From Astragalus membranaceus (Eukaryota > Streptophyta > Magnoliopsida > Fabales > Fabaceae): 64,000 bases of DNA. Every line of letters starts with the position of its first letter. The first letter of the stretch is position 1. A program made the position numbers and the translations under genes. The stretch is from assembly GCA_039519185.1 (NCBI GenBank), contig CM076846.1, positions 227,900,659 to 227,964,658 on the forward strand, in the 5' to 3' direction. The notes beneath the pieces were generated by a model. That model searched no databases. It was not told the DNA's origin and saw only the letters and a list, made by a program, of their open reading frames with translations. Below, in pieces: positions 48,281 through 61,162 of this stretch.

Positions 48281-48540
48281 AATCTGGGCGTTCAGGGTTT
48301 AGCTTTCAGGGTTGGGCGTTCAGGGATCAGTGTTCAGGGTTGGGCGTTCAGGGATCAGTGTTCAGGGTTGGGCATTCAGGTTTAGCTTTCAGGGTTGGGC
48401 GTTCAGGGATCATCGTTCAGGGATCAGCGTTCAGTGTTGGGCGTTCAGGGATCAGCTTTCAGGGTTGGGCGTTCAGGGATCCGCTTTCAGGGTTGGGCGT
48501 TCAGGGATCCGCTTTCAGGGTTGGGCGTTTAGGGTTTAGG
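48281..48540 (+). repeat. 28-bp minisatellite made of two 14-bp half-units
   Basis: About nine copies of TTCAGGGTTGGGCG + TTCAGGGATCAGTG with minor changes. The last unit drifts to GGGCGTTTAGGGTTTAGG, which contains the plant telomere word TTTAGGG. Open frames through it are by-products. Confidence 0.9.
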
Positions 48541-50834
48541 CATAGCCGTTCTGATTGATTAAGGCATGGTCCTTAATCAATTAGACTGAGGTAAAAAGCC
48601 TCGATACTAAAAATATAGAATTACTAATCAATTGAACCTCACGGTCTAATCGTTTTGATCCATCCTAAGTCTTAGTATGATTTTTCAGATATGTCCTAGT
48701 CGATTGGAATTGCCCTCTAGTCGATGGCAGCGTTTGAACTGCCAATACTCAAAATAGAGAGATCCCAATTGATTAGATTGTTGTTCTAAATGATTAACAT
48801 GCCTGTTGGAGCATGTTTTCTTATTTTAAAATACCCATACAAAGTCTTTGTAGGACTTAAAGTCATCCTTAATGCCCCTGCCCCTTAAGAATATGTCCAG
48901 GTTCATTTGTATCCCAAAACCCTAGAAGACCCATTACATAACCTCTAGGTTCATTTGTACGATGGATGTTATGAGAATTACATAAGTGAATTAGGATTGA
49001 ATTTTGGGACCATAATGGAGACAACTACCATTTACTTCCTTTCTAAATGGTTAACGCGACTTGTTAATCAATTAGAACCATGTAAACATCATAATTAAAC
49101 TTAGTGTTCAACCTTAAACAACTAGAACTTCTTTGAAGATGAAGATGACTAACCAGACAAGCTTGACTCGATTAGTTAGTGTCCCCTAATAAAAACATTG
49201 TATGTTTTATCGTCGAGAATCGAAAGAACGATAGTCACATTAATAGTGTTGTTATTATCAATACTCACAAACTCAAACTCGAGGTTGTGCCCATCTCTAA
49301 ATTCATTCTCTATGCGTAGATCTTTCAATTACATTCCAACCCTATTTGTTTTGCTCATCTTTTAGTTGTAAAGTTAATCACAAATTGTACAACTGAATTC
49401 ATTCCATAAATTTATTATAGTGAAGCTCATTTCGCCTGTCTTTTCCATAAAATTCTCACATTAAAGCTATCACTGTTGTACTTTTTAAAGGTCTTCTTCG
49501 CAGAAATATGAGGCAAACCAAATGTATGTAAGTAAAAATGTGTGAACGGTCCTTAATCGTTACGTAGAAGGAGTAGTCTGGCTACTTTCACATTTGTTCT
49601 CAATATCAACACATTCCTTCAACTAAGACTACTTCAAACCAAGGAAAAACAAGTAGTCAGAGTCTTCATTCCACAATGATAAATTTGACCCGACAATCAT
49701 ATTTTAGACTATGTAATATATTAATTTTGAGATTAGTTACATTCATTTACACACTGCAAAATATCACCCAAAAAAAATTACACACTGCAAAAGTTAGCAA
49801 GCAAACATAGTAAATAGAAGGCAAAAATTTGTTTTTCGTCTCTAAAAATAAAGTTCATTTAAATATAGTTAATGGAGAAAAATTCATCATTTGCCCCTGG
49901 AAATATTACCAATCTCTTTTTAGATTTTTGAACATAATTTCACCAAAAAGAAATCATCTGGGTTGTGTAAGTTATCAATTCATGCAATTTGAGAACCTCA
50001 AATGCGTGAAATGAGATAATGCACAAAGGAAGGAATGAGATATCATCTAAAGACCTAAGCTTTATCAAGTCGGAACTTCAAAACTTTTTTAACAAATAAA
50101 ATTCACAAAGGCAGAAAGTTTTTGAGTACTCCATGGAAGAGTCATGAGTATTAAGCATTTGAGTGTGAAAAATTGGGAACTTAAAAAATGAAAAAAAGTG
50201 AAAAAGGTATATAAGGGTAGATGAAAACACACTAAGAACAAAAGGTAAACTGGTGGACACCATGGTGTGGTGGAGAAAAATTGCTCTTTAGCATACAATA
50301 TGTGTTTGGGCAGGATGATGATTATGGTCGTGATTGAACATTTTGACGCGATAAAAGAGATTTCCGGCGGGATAGTTGTTGGAAAACTCAATCTGCTCGT
50401 GAGACTCATTTTTGGAGTCGCTCATTGTTGAAATCAAATCAAATATAATGAAAGAGGAGGTTGTGGAGATGAAGAATATGCAATTATTTTGGCCAAGCGT
50501 GGCCATAGAGCAGTGTAGACCGAGTAGTAGACTATTATTATGTGGATTATTAAATCAATATTAAATTTGAATCATAACTAAATATACAAATAAAAAATAT
50601 AAACACGTGGAGTCAAACATGAGTTGTTTATATGCAACTATCGTTAGAGTAAAAACTACTTAGATTGATTATTATTTTTTTTGTCTGATTAGGTTGGTTA
50701 TAAACTACTCAAATCCTACGTTATGGTTTTAGTAAAAAAAACTTAATTTACCCATTTAAGCAACCCAGTAAAGTTGCTCTTACTGGTAATTTAGGGTAGG
50801 TGCTATATGAGATTGGGAGCAGGGTGTGGGTAGC
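48541..50834. other. Intergenic region upstream of BOP1
   Basis: AT-rich; no confident gene. Words such as AGTCGATTGGAATTG around 48680-48720 look LTR-derived. A minus-strand ATG frame at 50506-50288 (72 codons) has no recognisable domain. Confidence 0.4.
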
Positions 50835-50840
50835 TGGGCC
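50835..50840 (+). promoter_or_regulatory. Site II (TGGGCC) element in the BOP1 promoter
   Basis: TGGGCC about 230 nt before the ATG. With the telo-box nearer the start, it gives the promoter style usual for plant ribosomal-protein and ribosome-biogenesis genes (TCP-binding site II plus telo-box). Confidence 0.5.
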
Positions 50841-51027
50841 TGATCGATGAGCCCACCCCAGGGTTTTTAAGCAATTGAATTGCGGGCGGGTTTTGACAAA
50901 AAAAATAATTGCAGGCACGTGGGTACCGTAAGGCAAGAACTTGTGTGTAATGTGTAATGTGTAATGTAATGTAACTAACTACTAAAACCCTTTCTTTCCC
51001 TGTGCCCTCTTAGCGCAGCGCAAACAT

Positions 51028-51036
51028 AAACCCTAA
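51028..51036 (+). promoter_or_regulatory. Telo-box AAACCCTAA in the BOP1 leader
   Basis: AAACCCTAA lies 29-37 nt before the ATG, a location usual in translation-machinery genes of plants. Confidence 0.65.
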
Positions 51037-51064
51037 CCAACTCCCTCCCTCCCTCACACAATTG

Positions 51065-54000
51065 ATGAAGAACAAGACGAATATGACGCAAAAAGAGGAA
51101 GAGGAGAAGAAAGAAGTTCCATTTCCACATGATGAGGATGATTCCGACTCTGATTACAAGGTATTCCACATTCACTTTTCTACCTTTCTCATTTCATTGT
51201 ATCCAACTTCAACAGTAGTAAACTCACGCTGTATGCACGTTGGTTGTAGGACTCTTCTGCAGATGACGACGAATACTCTTCTGAATCACTTGATTCTCAA
51301 TCTGAATCAGAATTAGAAGACGGTTCACCTGCGGATGATAGCTCTGGCGATTCAGAACACGCAGAATCTGCATCATCTCAAGATGAGGTTCATCACAATT
51401 TTTCTCAATAACCTAGTATGCTAATTAGAAGGATATTGCTGTGATTATTCTCTTTGTTTAGCCATTAATAATGTGCTTAAAAACAATTATTACAGGACAC
51501 TGCCAACTCAGATGATGAAGATGGTGGAAGTGAGAGCTCAGAACTTCATCAGGGAGGAGTTGAGAGTAATTCATCTGAGGATGAGGTGTTCATCATCGTC
51601 ATCATTTGTTATATTTTAATTTCCCTTTCTACTATTGAGCTGAGTTTGATTACTTTGCCTTCTTTTGGTAGGTGGCCCCCCGAAATACGATTGGAGAAGT
51701 TCCTTTGAAGTGGTATGAGGATGAACCCCATATTGGATACGATATCACGGGGAAGAAGATAAAGAAGAAAGAAAAACTAGACAAATTGGGTTCCTTTCTT
51801 GCAAATGTTGATGATGCTAAGAATTGGTTAGTTTAATTTTCTAATTCCACTTTAACTTATTCTCTTTATTTACTGCATTATTTTCTGCTCTGATGTTTAT
51901 AAACACCCACACACTACTTTCCATCGATCTACACATATACAAATGCATCTACCTACAGGGATGGAGATAGGATAATGATTCAGGGAGGGACCTATGAATA
52001 ATATTATAATCAGCAACGATAAATTTTAATCATAGGCTTAGAAGTTTGATAAAAAAATCATTAAGAACATAAAAAGTCATACTCCTTTAGCATAAATTGT
52101 GCTCAAGGGTAGTGCCAAATAAAGGTTTAGTAACAATTGCAAGTTCTGCATCAGCTAAACAGAAACCAAACAAAAACTAAACCAGAATCAAGCTACAACC
52201 GGTATATGTACCACCCTCTGAAGCATGGGTACTTCAAAATCGGAGCCGTACCCGTACCGGGTACGTATCCGGTACCGATACTCATTGGGTACTTGTGGGT
52301 ACTTATCGGTTTATATTTATGGTCGGATATGTAAATATTTGTTTGTCGTATATTAAAAAATTAGATTTTTCACTCATTTTTTGGTGATATTGAAACTTTT
52401 CGTATTACATTGTAGATCTTTTTTCTATTTTCTGCTATATATGCAATTTTTTCCTATATTTCATTATATATTTTTCTGTTATATGTTTTACTTATTTGTG
52501 TTTCCTATCTTTTAGTCATGTTTATAGGATATTTATGTTACATACCACCAAGGGTTGGTTCAAGTGGTAACTGGTCTTGGATCCCATCCCAAGGTCTCGA
52601 GTTTGAATCTTGGGTGTGGCAAAAACTCTGTTGGGAGGGAAGAACCACACGGGCCGGCAGAGCCGGAAACTCGTGGCCAACCATGTTTCCCGGCGTAGAT
52701 TAGTCACTGGCAACGCCGGTGGAAACCACCAGTATGACCAAAACCTGAAACCAACTATTGATCACCTATTGCTAAGTGAATTGATATCCGCGCAGCAGAA
52801 TCTATTGTTCTGCAAGCTGCTTCCCTTTCTTTCTCTAGTAATAAAGGATTCATTATGTGAAATCATATGTGAATGTGTTATTACTACTGTTACAACGTTG
52901 GTTCTCCACTGCTGCAAACCTATTAATATCACAATTTAAAAAAAAGAAGGCAGACTCCCGAGCATGCAAGTAGATCAGTCTTGCACACATGCATATCCAC
53001 CTATGTGTGTGAGATGTTTTCTATAACTTTGAAGCCTGAAATTTGGATAAAAATGCTGTTGTATTTCTCTCTGAGACAGAAGTAATGCTTGTATATTATT
53101 TACACACGTTCAACAGAATAATATTCAATATAATAAATGTCTACCAAAGAGACTCCAGTTAAGAATCAGAGGTAAAGGTAGATCAAGAAATATTATCTGA
53201 ATCTATTATAAAGGATCTAGAAGTACACGGCCTCACTGAATATTTTTTTTTTGGGAATATCACAACGGCTTGTAATGCTTGTATAATATTTAAACACGTT
53301 CAACAGAATAATATTCAATATAATAAATGTCTACCAAAGAGACTCCAGTTAAGAATCAGAGGTAAAGATAGATCAAGAAATATTAAATGAATCTATTATA
53401 AAGGATCTAGAAGTAAACGGCCTCACTGAATATTATTTTTTTGGGAATATCACAACGGCAAATATTTGGTTCATGTAACTGACCCTACAGTGGCAAAAAG
53501 TTTTGGTGGTTATTATTGTTGGAGTTAAATCTAACAATCACTTTTTTAGAAATTCAGGATGAAAATTTTAAGACCAGCATATTTTTCTGTGTTCGATTTC
53601 CTGATTTTCATTTTTCTTTTACTGGGCACATGGTGTCTTCGACGATCAAACATAGAGTTCCACGATGGGCATGGCTGTCGTATTTCTTGTTGGTTCCAAA
53701 GATTGGTCTTTTACCTTAGTTTGTTTTTTTGCATGATCCCTGTTGTGATATTATCCTTTCTTTTTGTTATCAACTTCTGTGGGGGAATAATCTTGCCAGT
53801 TTATTAATGTTATCTCCTTTTTCGAAATCATCTTTGATTTGTCTGCATTATTGATCACTTAGGCGGAAGATCTATGATGAGTACAATGACGAGGAAGTGG
53901 AGCTGACAAAAGATGAAATCAAAATTGTCCGTAGACTGATCAAGAATCGGGCACCACATCCTGACTTTGATCCACATCCGGTCTGTATTTACTTTCTATC

Positions 54001-57000
54001 TCAACTTTTTCTTTAGACCGTCAATACAACTTTTTAAACGCAATCAGTATGCATGATTCCTTGATTTCATCTCTCCTTTCCAATGTGCAGAATTATGTTG
54101 ATTGGTTCAAATGGGATGATGCCAAGCATCCGTTGTCTAATGCACCTGAACCTAAACGAAGGTTTATTCCTTCTAAGTGGGAAGCTAAAAAGGTAGCAGT
54201 TACTTTCTTTTATATTATGCATATAACGTGAAATGAGTTGGCTATTATGGAGATTATTCAGGTTAGACAAAGAAAGCAAATTGGCTTCTCTTATCACTCA
54301 TAAACTTGGATGATTCTACAGGTTGTGCAGTATGTTAGAGCAATCCGCAAGGGATTAATAACTTTCGACAAGCCAAAGGAGGAGGATGGTCCATATCTCT
54401 TGTGGGAAGATGATTCTGGTTTGACAGAAAAATCAAACCATTTGGCTTACATTCCTGCACCAAAGCAGAAATTTCCTGGTATTAAATGTGGCTTTTTGGA
54501 GTTCAATATGATATTAGTTATTCCTTTGAGGTATCTTCAGTGTTAATAAATTTATTTTGCATCTCAGGCCATGATGAGTCTTATAATCCTCCTTTAGAGT
54601 ATATTCCAACCCAAGAAGAGATTAATGCATATCAATTGATGTATGAAGAAGATCGCCCTAAGTTTATCCCAAAAAGGTAATGTGCTTTCAGGGTAAACAT
54701 TTCTGCTTCCCCCTATCATCTACAGTTGAAGTAACAAATATCAATTATGTCAGGTTTACATCTATAAGAAGCATCCCTGCATATGAGAATGCTATGAAGG
54801 AAAGTTTTGAACGCTGTTTGGATTTGTACTTGTGCCCTCGAGTTCGGAAGAAACGTGTGAGTAATCCTATATTGAAGAAATAAGTTACTGCACTCTTTAT
54901 GTTTTAATGCCTACTTTTTGACTTACATTATTATTGTGCGTGTGTTGATTATAATTGACGCAATTAATTTAGATTTTGTTTTTCTTTCTGTGTTCTAGCT
55001 TAATATTGATCCTGAAGCTTTAAAGCCCAAGCTTCCTAATAAGAAGGAGCTTAAACCTTATCCAACAACATGCTATATTGAATATAAAGGCCATGAAGAC
55101 GCAGTTATGTCAATTTCGATTGAAGCTTCAGGGCAGTGGATGGCTTCAGGTATGAATGTTGATAATATACATTTTGTTTTTGATTAAACCAGGATGGAGG
55201 TGGGTTCCTCACTTTTTGTTGTCTGCAAAGGTTCAAGTGACGGTACTGTCCGCGTCTGGGAAGTTGAAACCGGCAGGTGTCTGAGGCGGTGGGAGGTTGG
55301 TGAAGCTGTGAACTGTGTTTCTTGGAATCCTCTGCCTGATATTCACATTCTGGCTGTCTCTGTGTAAGTCGGGTTTCATTGACCACAGAGATTCCTTATA
55401 TTCTTTGATACATGTGGCTTGATTGTGATAACGGATCGATGATAAATCTTTCTTTTAGGGGACATGATGTACTTCTTCTAAACACCTGTTTGGGGGATGA
55501 AGAAGAACAGAAAAGGATTGAGGAGCTTCTCTGGGTAGACTCAACAATAGCATCCGATGACTCTGGTAAGCGTCGTTGTCACTTCTTTCTTTGGTTTTTT
55601 ATCTAAACATTGATCCAAAAAGGGCTTCAATAAGTCCCAACAACCCCTTGCTAAAATTTTATTTTAGTTATAAAACCTTCAGCTCAGATTTTAAATTTAA
55701 CTTGCCACAGGAGTTGCAATACTTATGATTATGGTATCTGATATTTCATGCTGTTTTTTTTGTTGCTATTTTCTTACAATGCTTGTGTTTGCAGGCAGCA
55801 AAGCACCCAGTGTAAGCTGGCTTAAGGATGATAAACATGAGGGTATAAGGTTAAGGCATTTCAAGGTATTTCTTTATTTATCTCCAATTCCAATTTGGCC
55901 GCTTCGGTTGAAGTTTTTGAGAATATTTTTATTTAACACAAGTGGATGTGTTCATGCAGACTGTTACTGCCGTTGAATGGCACCGGAAAGGTGACTACTT
56001 TTCAACAGTGATGCCAGCAGATATCCTCTTTTGTTGTTTATCAATTACTTGATAATAATAGTTATTTATTTCAAAGTGATTATACTTTTTATAAAACTAT
56101 TATAATTATTATAATCTCTTTTTATATCCATTATGATGTTGAGATTTTTATATGCTTATGTTTGGGTGTGCGTATGACTTTTCTTTGTAATTTGAAGTGA
56201 CAATAATGCACATACTTTTCATTGCACATGTATGTCACTGCAACATACCTCAGTGGTAGTCTTGTATTGTTCAAGACAAGCACGGGGTATCACTGGCTTT
56301 TGAGATATCTAATTACCATAGATACAGTCAGTTAGACATGGGATGTTGTTTGTCCCATCATTCCACCCATTCTGTGTCATGTTTGTTGCAATTTGTGACT
56401 GCGTTTGAAACTGGTTTTTGATTAGCAACAGTTTAGCGGAATTTTATCGCAAGATTAGTGAAACCTAAGAGGTCATATGATATTTTAAACTGGGGCATGC
56501 CACTTTATTTCCTTAACGTGTTCTTTACGCGAATCGAGATCAGTACTGATACACCAGCTATCCAAGAAACTCACACAAAAACTTCCTTTCAAGTTACATG
56601 GACTTGCTGTTAGATCAACGTTCCATCCATCCCGCTCAATCTTCTTTATTTGTACAAAAAAGAGTGTTCGTGTGTATGATTTGTTGAAGACTAAGCTTAT
56701 CAAAAAGCTTGATACTGGTCTTAAAGAAGCCTCGTCTATTGCAGTTCATCCTGGAGGTATGACTATTTTGTAATAAAAAAGTCAGTGTTATCAGTTTTTT
56801 CTAGTCATAAATGCAGAAAACCATTCATCAGAATTGTTTTTCTGTGCACATTCCATGCAGGTGATAATTTAATTGTGGGAAGCAAAGAGGGGAAGCTTTG
56901 TTGGTTTGACATGGACCTTTCGTCTAAACCTTATAAAATTCTAAAGTAAGTCCTTTTAAGTATTTAACTGTAGCAAGACCAAAACTCATGGCATTCTTGG

Positions 57001-58920
57001 GTGCCGAGTGGTTCTCTGCTTCCCAATGCAGATTATATTTAGAAGTATGTGATATAGAGCTTACTGAATGCAAGGAAGAAATCACTTGTTTTAAGGCAGA
57101 AACCATAACAACTTGCTTGTAAAAGTGACCTGTTAGAAGTTGTAGCGTAAAGCTTGACCTTGTTATTGCTTTCGTATGCTTTTTTACATGAGCGTGGATA
57201 TTCTTCTGATTAGGAAACTATCAGTGCAAGCAAATGAATGTGTTTTTTTCTGTTGTTCTAACATCATGTAATGGTTTTATTATTTTAGAAAGGGCCTGTT
57301 GGTTTCTGTTTTCATTTTATATTTGTACTTTTAATTATTGAATTTTCTCCATTTTCCCTTTACTTCCTCTCTCCACGGTTAAGTTTAGGAAATTTGAAAA
57401 CAATATGATATTGTTTTTGTTGTTTTCTTTGCAAATCTTTGAAGAAAAAGGTAAGTGGTGCCATAGAGCTGTCACTCTGGCAGGATCTAGGGAAGGGTCA
57501 GACCCATTGTAGATCTGTTGTTGGCATTTTTATCTTGCATTTGCAAGAGTCTGATTCCAGGAATCCATGACCTCCGGTCACACAATTGCAACCATAACAG
57601 TTATGCCATGACTTTTCTTCCGGCACATGTCTTTGTCTTTGAAAATAAGAAACAAAGTGGAAATAAGGCAACATCTTTGCAATTTAAAGTGAAAATAGAT
57701 AATGTAAACATAAACCGAACAGGTCCTAGGGTTGGCTGTTGTATTGTTTTTTTTTCATTTAATTTTTATAGTGCTGTTTGCTAAATTCACCTGCCAATTA
57801 TTGATTAGTTTTTGTATTTTATTAAAACCTTAACCTTTGCTCTAGCATTATTAGCAACACTCAACTTATGGGGCAAAACTTTATTCTTTCCAAAAAGACT
57901 GAATTAAAAGGGCGTAAAGAACAAAAGAGGTGGTCCTGCTTTGCATATAACTACTTGGCTAACGTCTTCAATACCTTTATGAAGAACTGTTAGTTATTTG
58001 ATTTGCACTTAGGATGAGAAACAGCACTATATATTTTAATTGTCATGGCACAAACGATTTATATTGATTTGATATCATACCAGGTGTCACCCAAAAGATG
58101 TCAACAATGTGATCTTCCATCGATCATATCCTTTGTTTGCTTCATGTTCGGATGACTGCACTGCATATGTCTTTCACGGAATGGTTTATTCTGATCTCAA
58201 TCAAAATCCACTTATTGTTCCTTTGGAAATTCTACGCGGACATACAAATTCTAATGGGAGAGGTGAGACTTCTGTTTATGATTTTGTTAAAATAGTGAAG
58301 TAGAGTAAAAAAGGGTAATTTTGGGGATGAATTATTAAAAAGTTAAGATCAAGTTTTTTGCAAATTTTATTGCAAGACACCTTTACCAAAAAAGTTTACC
58401 TGTAGAGAGCTTACATGTAATGCTGCTTACTGAACTGGCATTCATGTATATTTGTCGTTATAGGTTTTGTATAGAATTGACTCATGAGCATAGCTAAAGA
58501 ATTGACTCATGTATATTTGCATAAAAATTCCTCGAGGAACAAAAAACTCAGTATAACATTTATATACTTTGAAGTTTGAACAGCCTTGCCAATTGAAGCA
58601 GCTTAAATGGGGGTTAGTGACTTGGTGTTTAGCTTACGCTTCATGGTTGTTGAGATGATCGACAAATGTTTTGATCTACCAACCCAAATGTTTATGTTTG
58701 ATTTATTGTCCTCTTCATTTTTATGTTCCACTGTACATTATGTTCTACTTGTTAATGCATTTTAAAGTAACCTTTTATATGCTAGCATTTGAAAAAGACA
58801 TTTTTTTGCCTTACCTGATTTTTCTGCATTGCAGGGATACTGGACTGTAAATTTCACCCCAGACAGCCCTGGTTATTTACGGCTGGTGCTGATAAATTGG
58901 TTAAACTTTACTGTCATTAA
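51065..58920 (+). CDS. BOP1: Ribosome biogenesis protein BOP1 (Erb1 homologue)
   Basis: BOP1 works with PES1 and WDR12 in 27S/28S pre-rRNA processing and 60S assembly in the nucleolus. Exons: 51065-51160, 51250-51387, 51496-51585, 51672-51826, 53863-53980, 54091-54192, 54322-54478, 54568-54676, 54754-54856, 54999-55149, 55231-55363, 55459-55565, 55795-55865, 55960-56020, 56529-56756, 56861-56945, 58084-58262, 58835-58920; all phases fit, 722 residues. Acidic Asp/Glu/Ser N-terminus (1-108); BOP1NT domain (about 115-375: VPLKWYEDEPHIGYDITGKK, NYVDWFKWDDAKHPLSNAPE, FIPSKWEAKKVVQYVRAIRKG); C-terminal WD40 propeller (from about 385: YKGHEDAVMSI, SSDGTVRVWEV, SVEWHRKGDYFSTVMP-like TAVEWHRKGDYFST, end GADKLVKLYCH). 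Intron 14 is AT-AC. The ATG gives the first open frame after the telo-box leader. Confidence 0.97.
53081..53460. repeat. 190-bp tandem duplication in BOP1 intron 4
   Basis: TAATGCTTGTATATTATTTA at 53083 recurs at 53273 as a near-identical 190-bp unit ending GGGAATATCACAACGGC. Only a few substitutions separate the copies, so the duplication is fairly recent. It is in the 2.0-kb intron, which looks expanded by repeat DNA. Confidence 0.9.
56021..56528 (+). other. U12-type AT-AC intron (BOP1 intron 14)
   Basis: The intron starts ATATCCTC and ends TTTAC before GCGAATC. A consensus U12 branch site TTTCCTTAAC is at 56508-56517, with the branch A about 12 nt from the 3' splice site. Reading phase (1 base before, 2 after) restores PAGESRSVLIHQLSKK without a gap. 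No GT-AG alternative in this stretch restores the conserved protein. Confidence 0.92.
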
Positions 58921-59547
58921 TGTACGTAACTCTGCCGATTTTGTTCCTTAATTGTTAGATGGAAAGCAGAAAGCACCGCTTTCCAAATGAAGGGCACATG
59001 GTGAGCGAGTTTTGTTGCTTAGATTTTTCGATTATGTAATGCAGTGCGCAAATTTGTATACCACCACCCTTCACATTCAACTTTCTAAATTTTAGGTTGA
59101 AATTTCAGGAATTTGTACTTGCAAGAAATTGCATATGGTTGAAATAGAACTGTAATTTAGATGTAATATCTATACACCTATTAGAAGCCAATCTTTTGAG
59201 AAATCTGATGGATGCTTTCTTTTTTGTCTGATCAAATGTGATAGTACCATTGATTGAACTAAATTTGACTTTACGTAAAGCAGTCTGCCTTTTCTACTTT
59301 GCTTTGCCGTCCTCACCTGCTCAACGTTAAAAGCTGCTTGTCATGTTTGGATTCTCATTACAATTACAAATGTATGAGTTGAAAATAATATTTATTACTA
59401 AAAAAAATCTAGATACTTTAGGTTTAAACCTCGTTGGCACTTTACAAATTGTAATGGCAAACCAAACTTGTAATGTTTAACGAGACATCAGATTTCTTTC
59501 ACATAAGTTTCTTACTTTTTAGTATGCATCATTTAATCAATGACTAA
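58921..59547. other. BOP1 3' flank with a MITE-like hairpin
   Basis: Contains the BOP1 3' UTR. At about 59337-59474, imperfect inverted ends (left TCATGTTTGGATTCTCATTA; right reverse-complement TTACAAGTTTGGTTTGCCAT, then a shared TTACAATT) mark a probable ~140-bp MITE. Confidence 0.55.
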
Positions 59548-60488
59548 GATACTCAACTTAGAGCACAGCATAGAGTTCTCTAGACCTCTCCTAGGGTTTG
59601 GTGGCGCCCTCCTTGCTAGACTTGCAATGTTGTCGATGCTGTTATATAGTAGCTCTCCCTCGGGTTCTTCGACACTACTGTCTGTGATGATGAAGATCTC
59701 TGTCTCTGGTTCCATCGCTCGATCAGTTTCTACGTGTGTGCGCTGCCCTCTGTATGCCCGTCCCCTCATTGCAGTGCAACCACACTGATCTCCACCTTCT
59801 CCACCCACTAGATGTGCTCCCTTGTTCCATTGTTGACTCAGAGTTGCCTTGCGCTCCCCCAGAACCGCCTGACCCTCCAAACCCATCCTCACAAATGTTT
59901 CCCGCACCCTTGACCTTGTTTCAACCACTCATATCTGCCCTCTCTTCACCATACTTTGTTGTCCAGGGCCTATGATACCCATTAATCTGTTTTCACCCCA
60001 TCTTCTTTGGCCTTTAGTCTCATAATAGAAGACCCAGGGGCCAGTTGGCCTTCAAATACAGGGGAAGTTTGGAATTTTCGTCTCTCCTCCCACACCAACT
60101 TTGTGAGCCTTTTGCTTCTTTTTTGGAGTGCCTCTCGTCTTGCTTAGTGGTGGAGCCAGTTTTACGTTTACGGTTGGGTAGTGCTTCAAGTGCATATTGT
60201 GCGGTGAAGGCAGTTGGGGTTCACTATGTGATTTGTGCTTGTTGGCTGACTTAGGTGCATTGAGATTTGTTTATGTTTTAGTTAAGTTAATTCATTAGGC
60301 TTTGGTTGTTTCGGGTGCTACTCATGTGCTTAGTGTTAATTTTTAGGAGTATTCAGCTATATTTGATTGGATGTTGTCCTTAGTGGAACTGTTGTTGCTT
60401 TCCTTGTAAGCTAGAGGCTTACACTTTGTGTGATGTTTCGGTGGCTTTTACCCATTATCAATGAAGTATTGTATGATTGACAAAAAAA
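59548..60488 (+). mobile_element. 5'-truncated retroposon (LINE-like) with poly-A tail
   Basis: Flanked by AATCAATGACTAA (59535-59547) and AATCAAAGACTAA (60489-60501), a 13-bp target duplication with one mismatch. The right end has an A run (60482-60489). The interior is more GC-rich than the flanks, and its plus-strand end resembles a transcript 3' UTR (AATGAAGTATTGTATGATTG before the A run). I see no RT motifs, so it is either a LINE 3' piece or a retroposed transcript. The open frame at 59928-59533 (minus) is not recognised. Confidence 0.55.
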
Positions 60489-60501
60489 ATCAAAGACTAA
60501 C

Positions 60502-61162
60502 AAACAGCATGAAAATATTATTGTAAAGGACAATGAAAGAAAATTGTTCCACAGGAGCCTGTAGAATCACGCGCTTGTGGTGTGCTTTTGTTTTTCATTA
60601 TGAAAGATGTCTACAAGATAGTGTTGGGAGGTCCATGGTAGACTAAAATGAGTCAAGATTTTCTTCATTTTCTTTTATCATTTATTCTCTCCATTTACTA
60701 CAAGATAGTGTTTTAGATGTATAAAAACTATTTGAACATTATTTAATGTTATATTATCATATTTACTTTCTCAAAACTATAATCATAACAGAAATAGATA
60801 AAAAAAAGAAATGGAGAAAAATGTAGCAGTTAGTATTCGAATGAATGATGCTTGTCGTAATGAAAGAAAATGAAACCAATTATGTAATTACTGAGCTGAG
60901 AATGGATTAATTAAAAGTTGAAACACTTAATCTTTATTAGTACTTTTATTGTGCAAGAGAAATCCAATAGATATTCTTATTGCCATTTGTTGCAAAAAAG
61001 AAAACGATTGTGAAACTTCAAACTTGTGATTTACAAATATAAAACCAAAGGATTCACTTATAATATGTATGCATATATAAATATTCTCAAGAGTCGCGCT
61101 TCTTCATCCCAGCAACTTCCTACATAGGATTCACTTATATACGCAATCAACATAAAACAAGC
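60502..61162. other. Upstream region of the cysteine-rich gene
   Basis: AT-rich, no gene. A TATA box, TATATAAAT at 61074-61082, sits about 80 nt before the ATG at 61163. Confidence 0.5.

Noticed and set aside
48312..48558. Two Gly/Phe/Arg repeat proteins
   Set aside because: Frames through the 28-bp minisatellite; 28 is not a multiple of three, so several frames stay open by chance.
50288..50506. 72-codon minus-strand frame beginning MATLGQNNCIFF
   Set aside because: It has a true ATG but no domain, no signal sequence or clear promoter, and lies in AT-rich DNA; cannot be supported without expression data.
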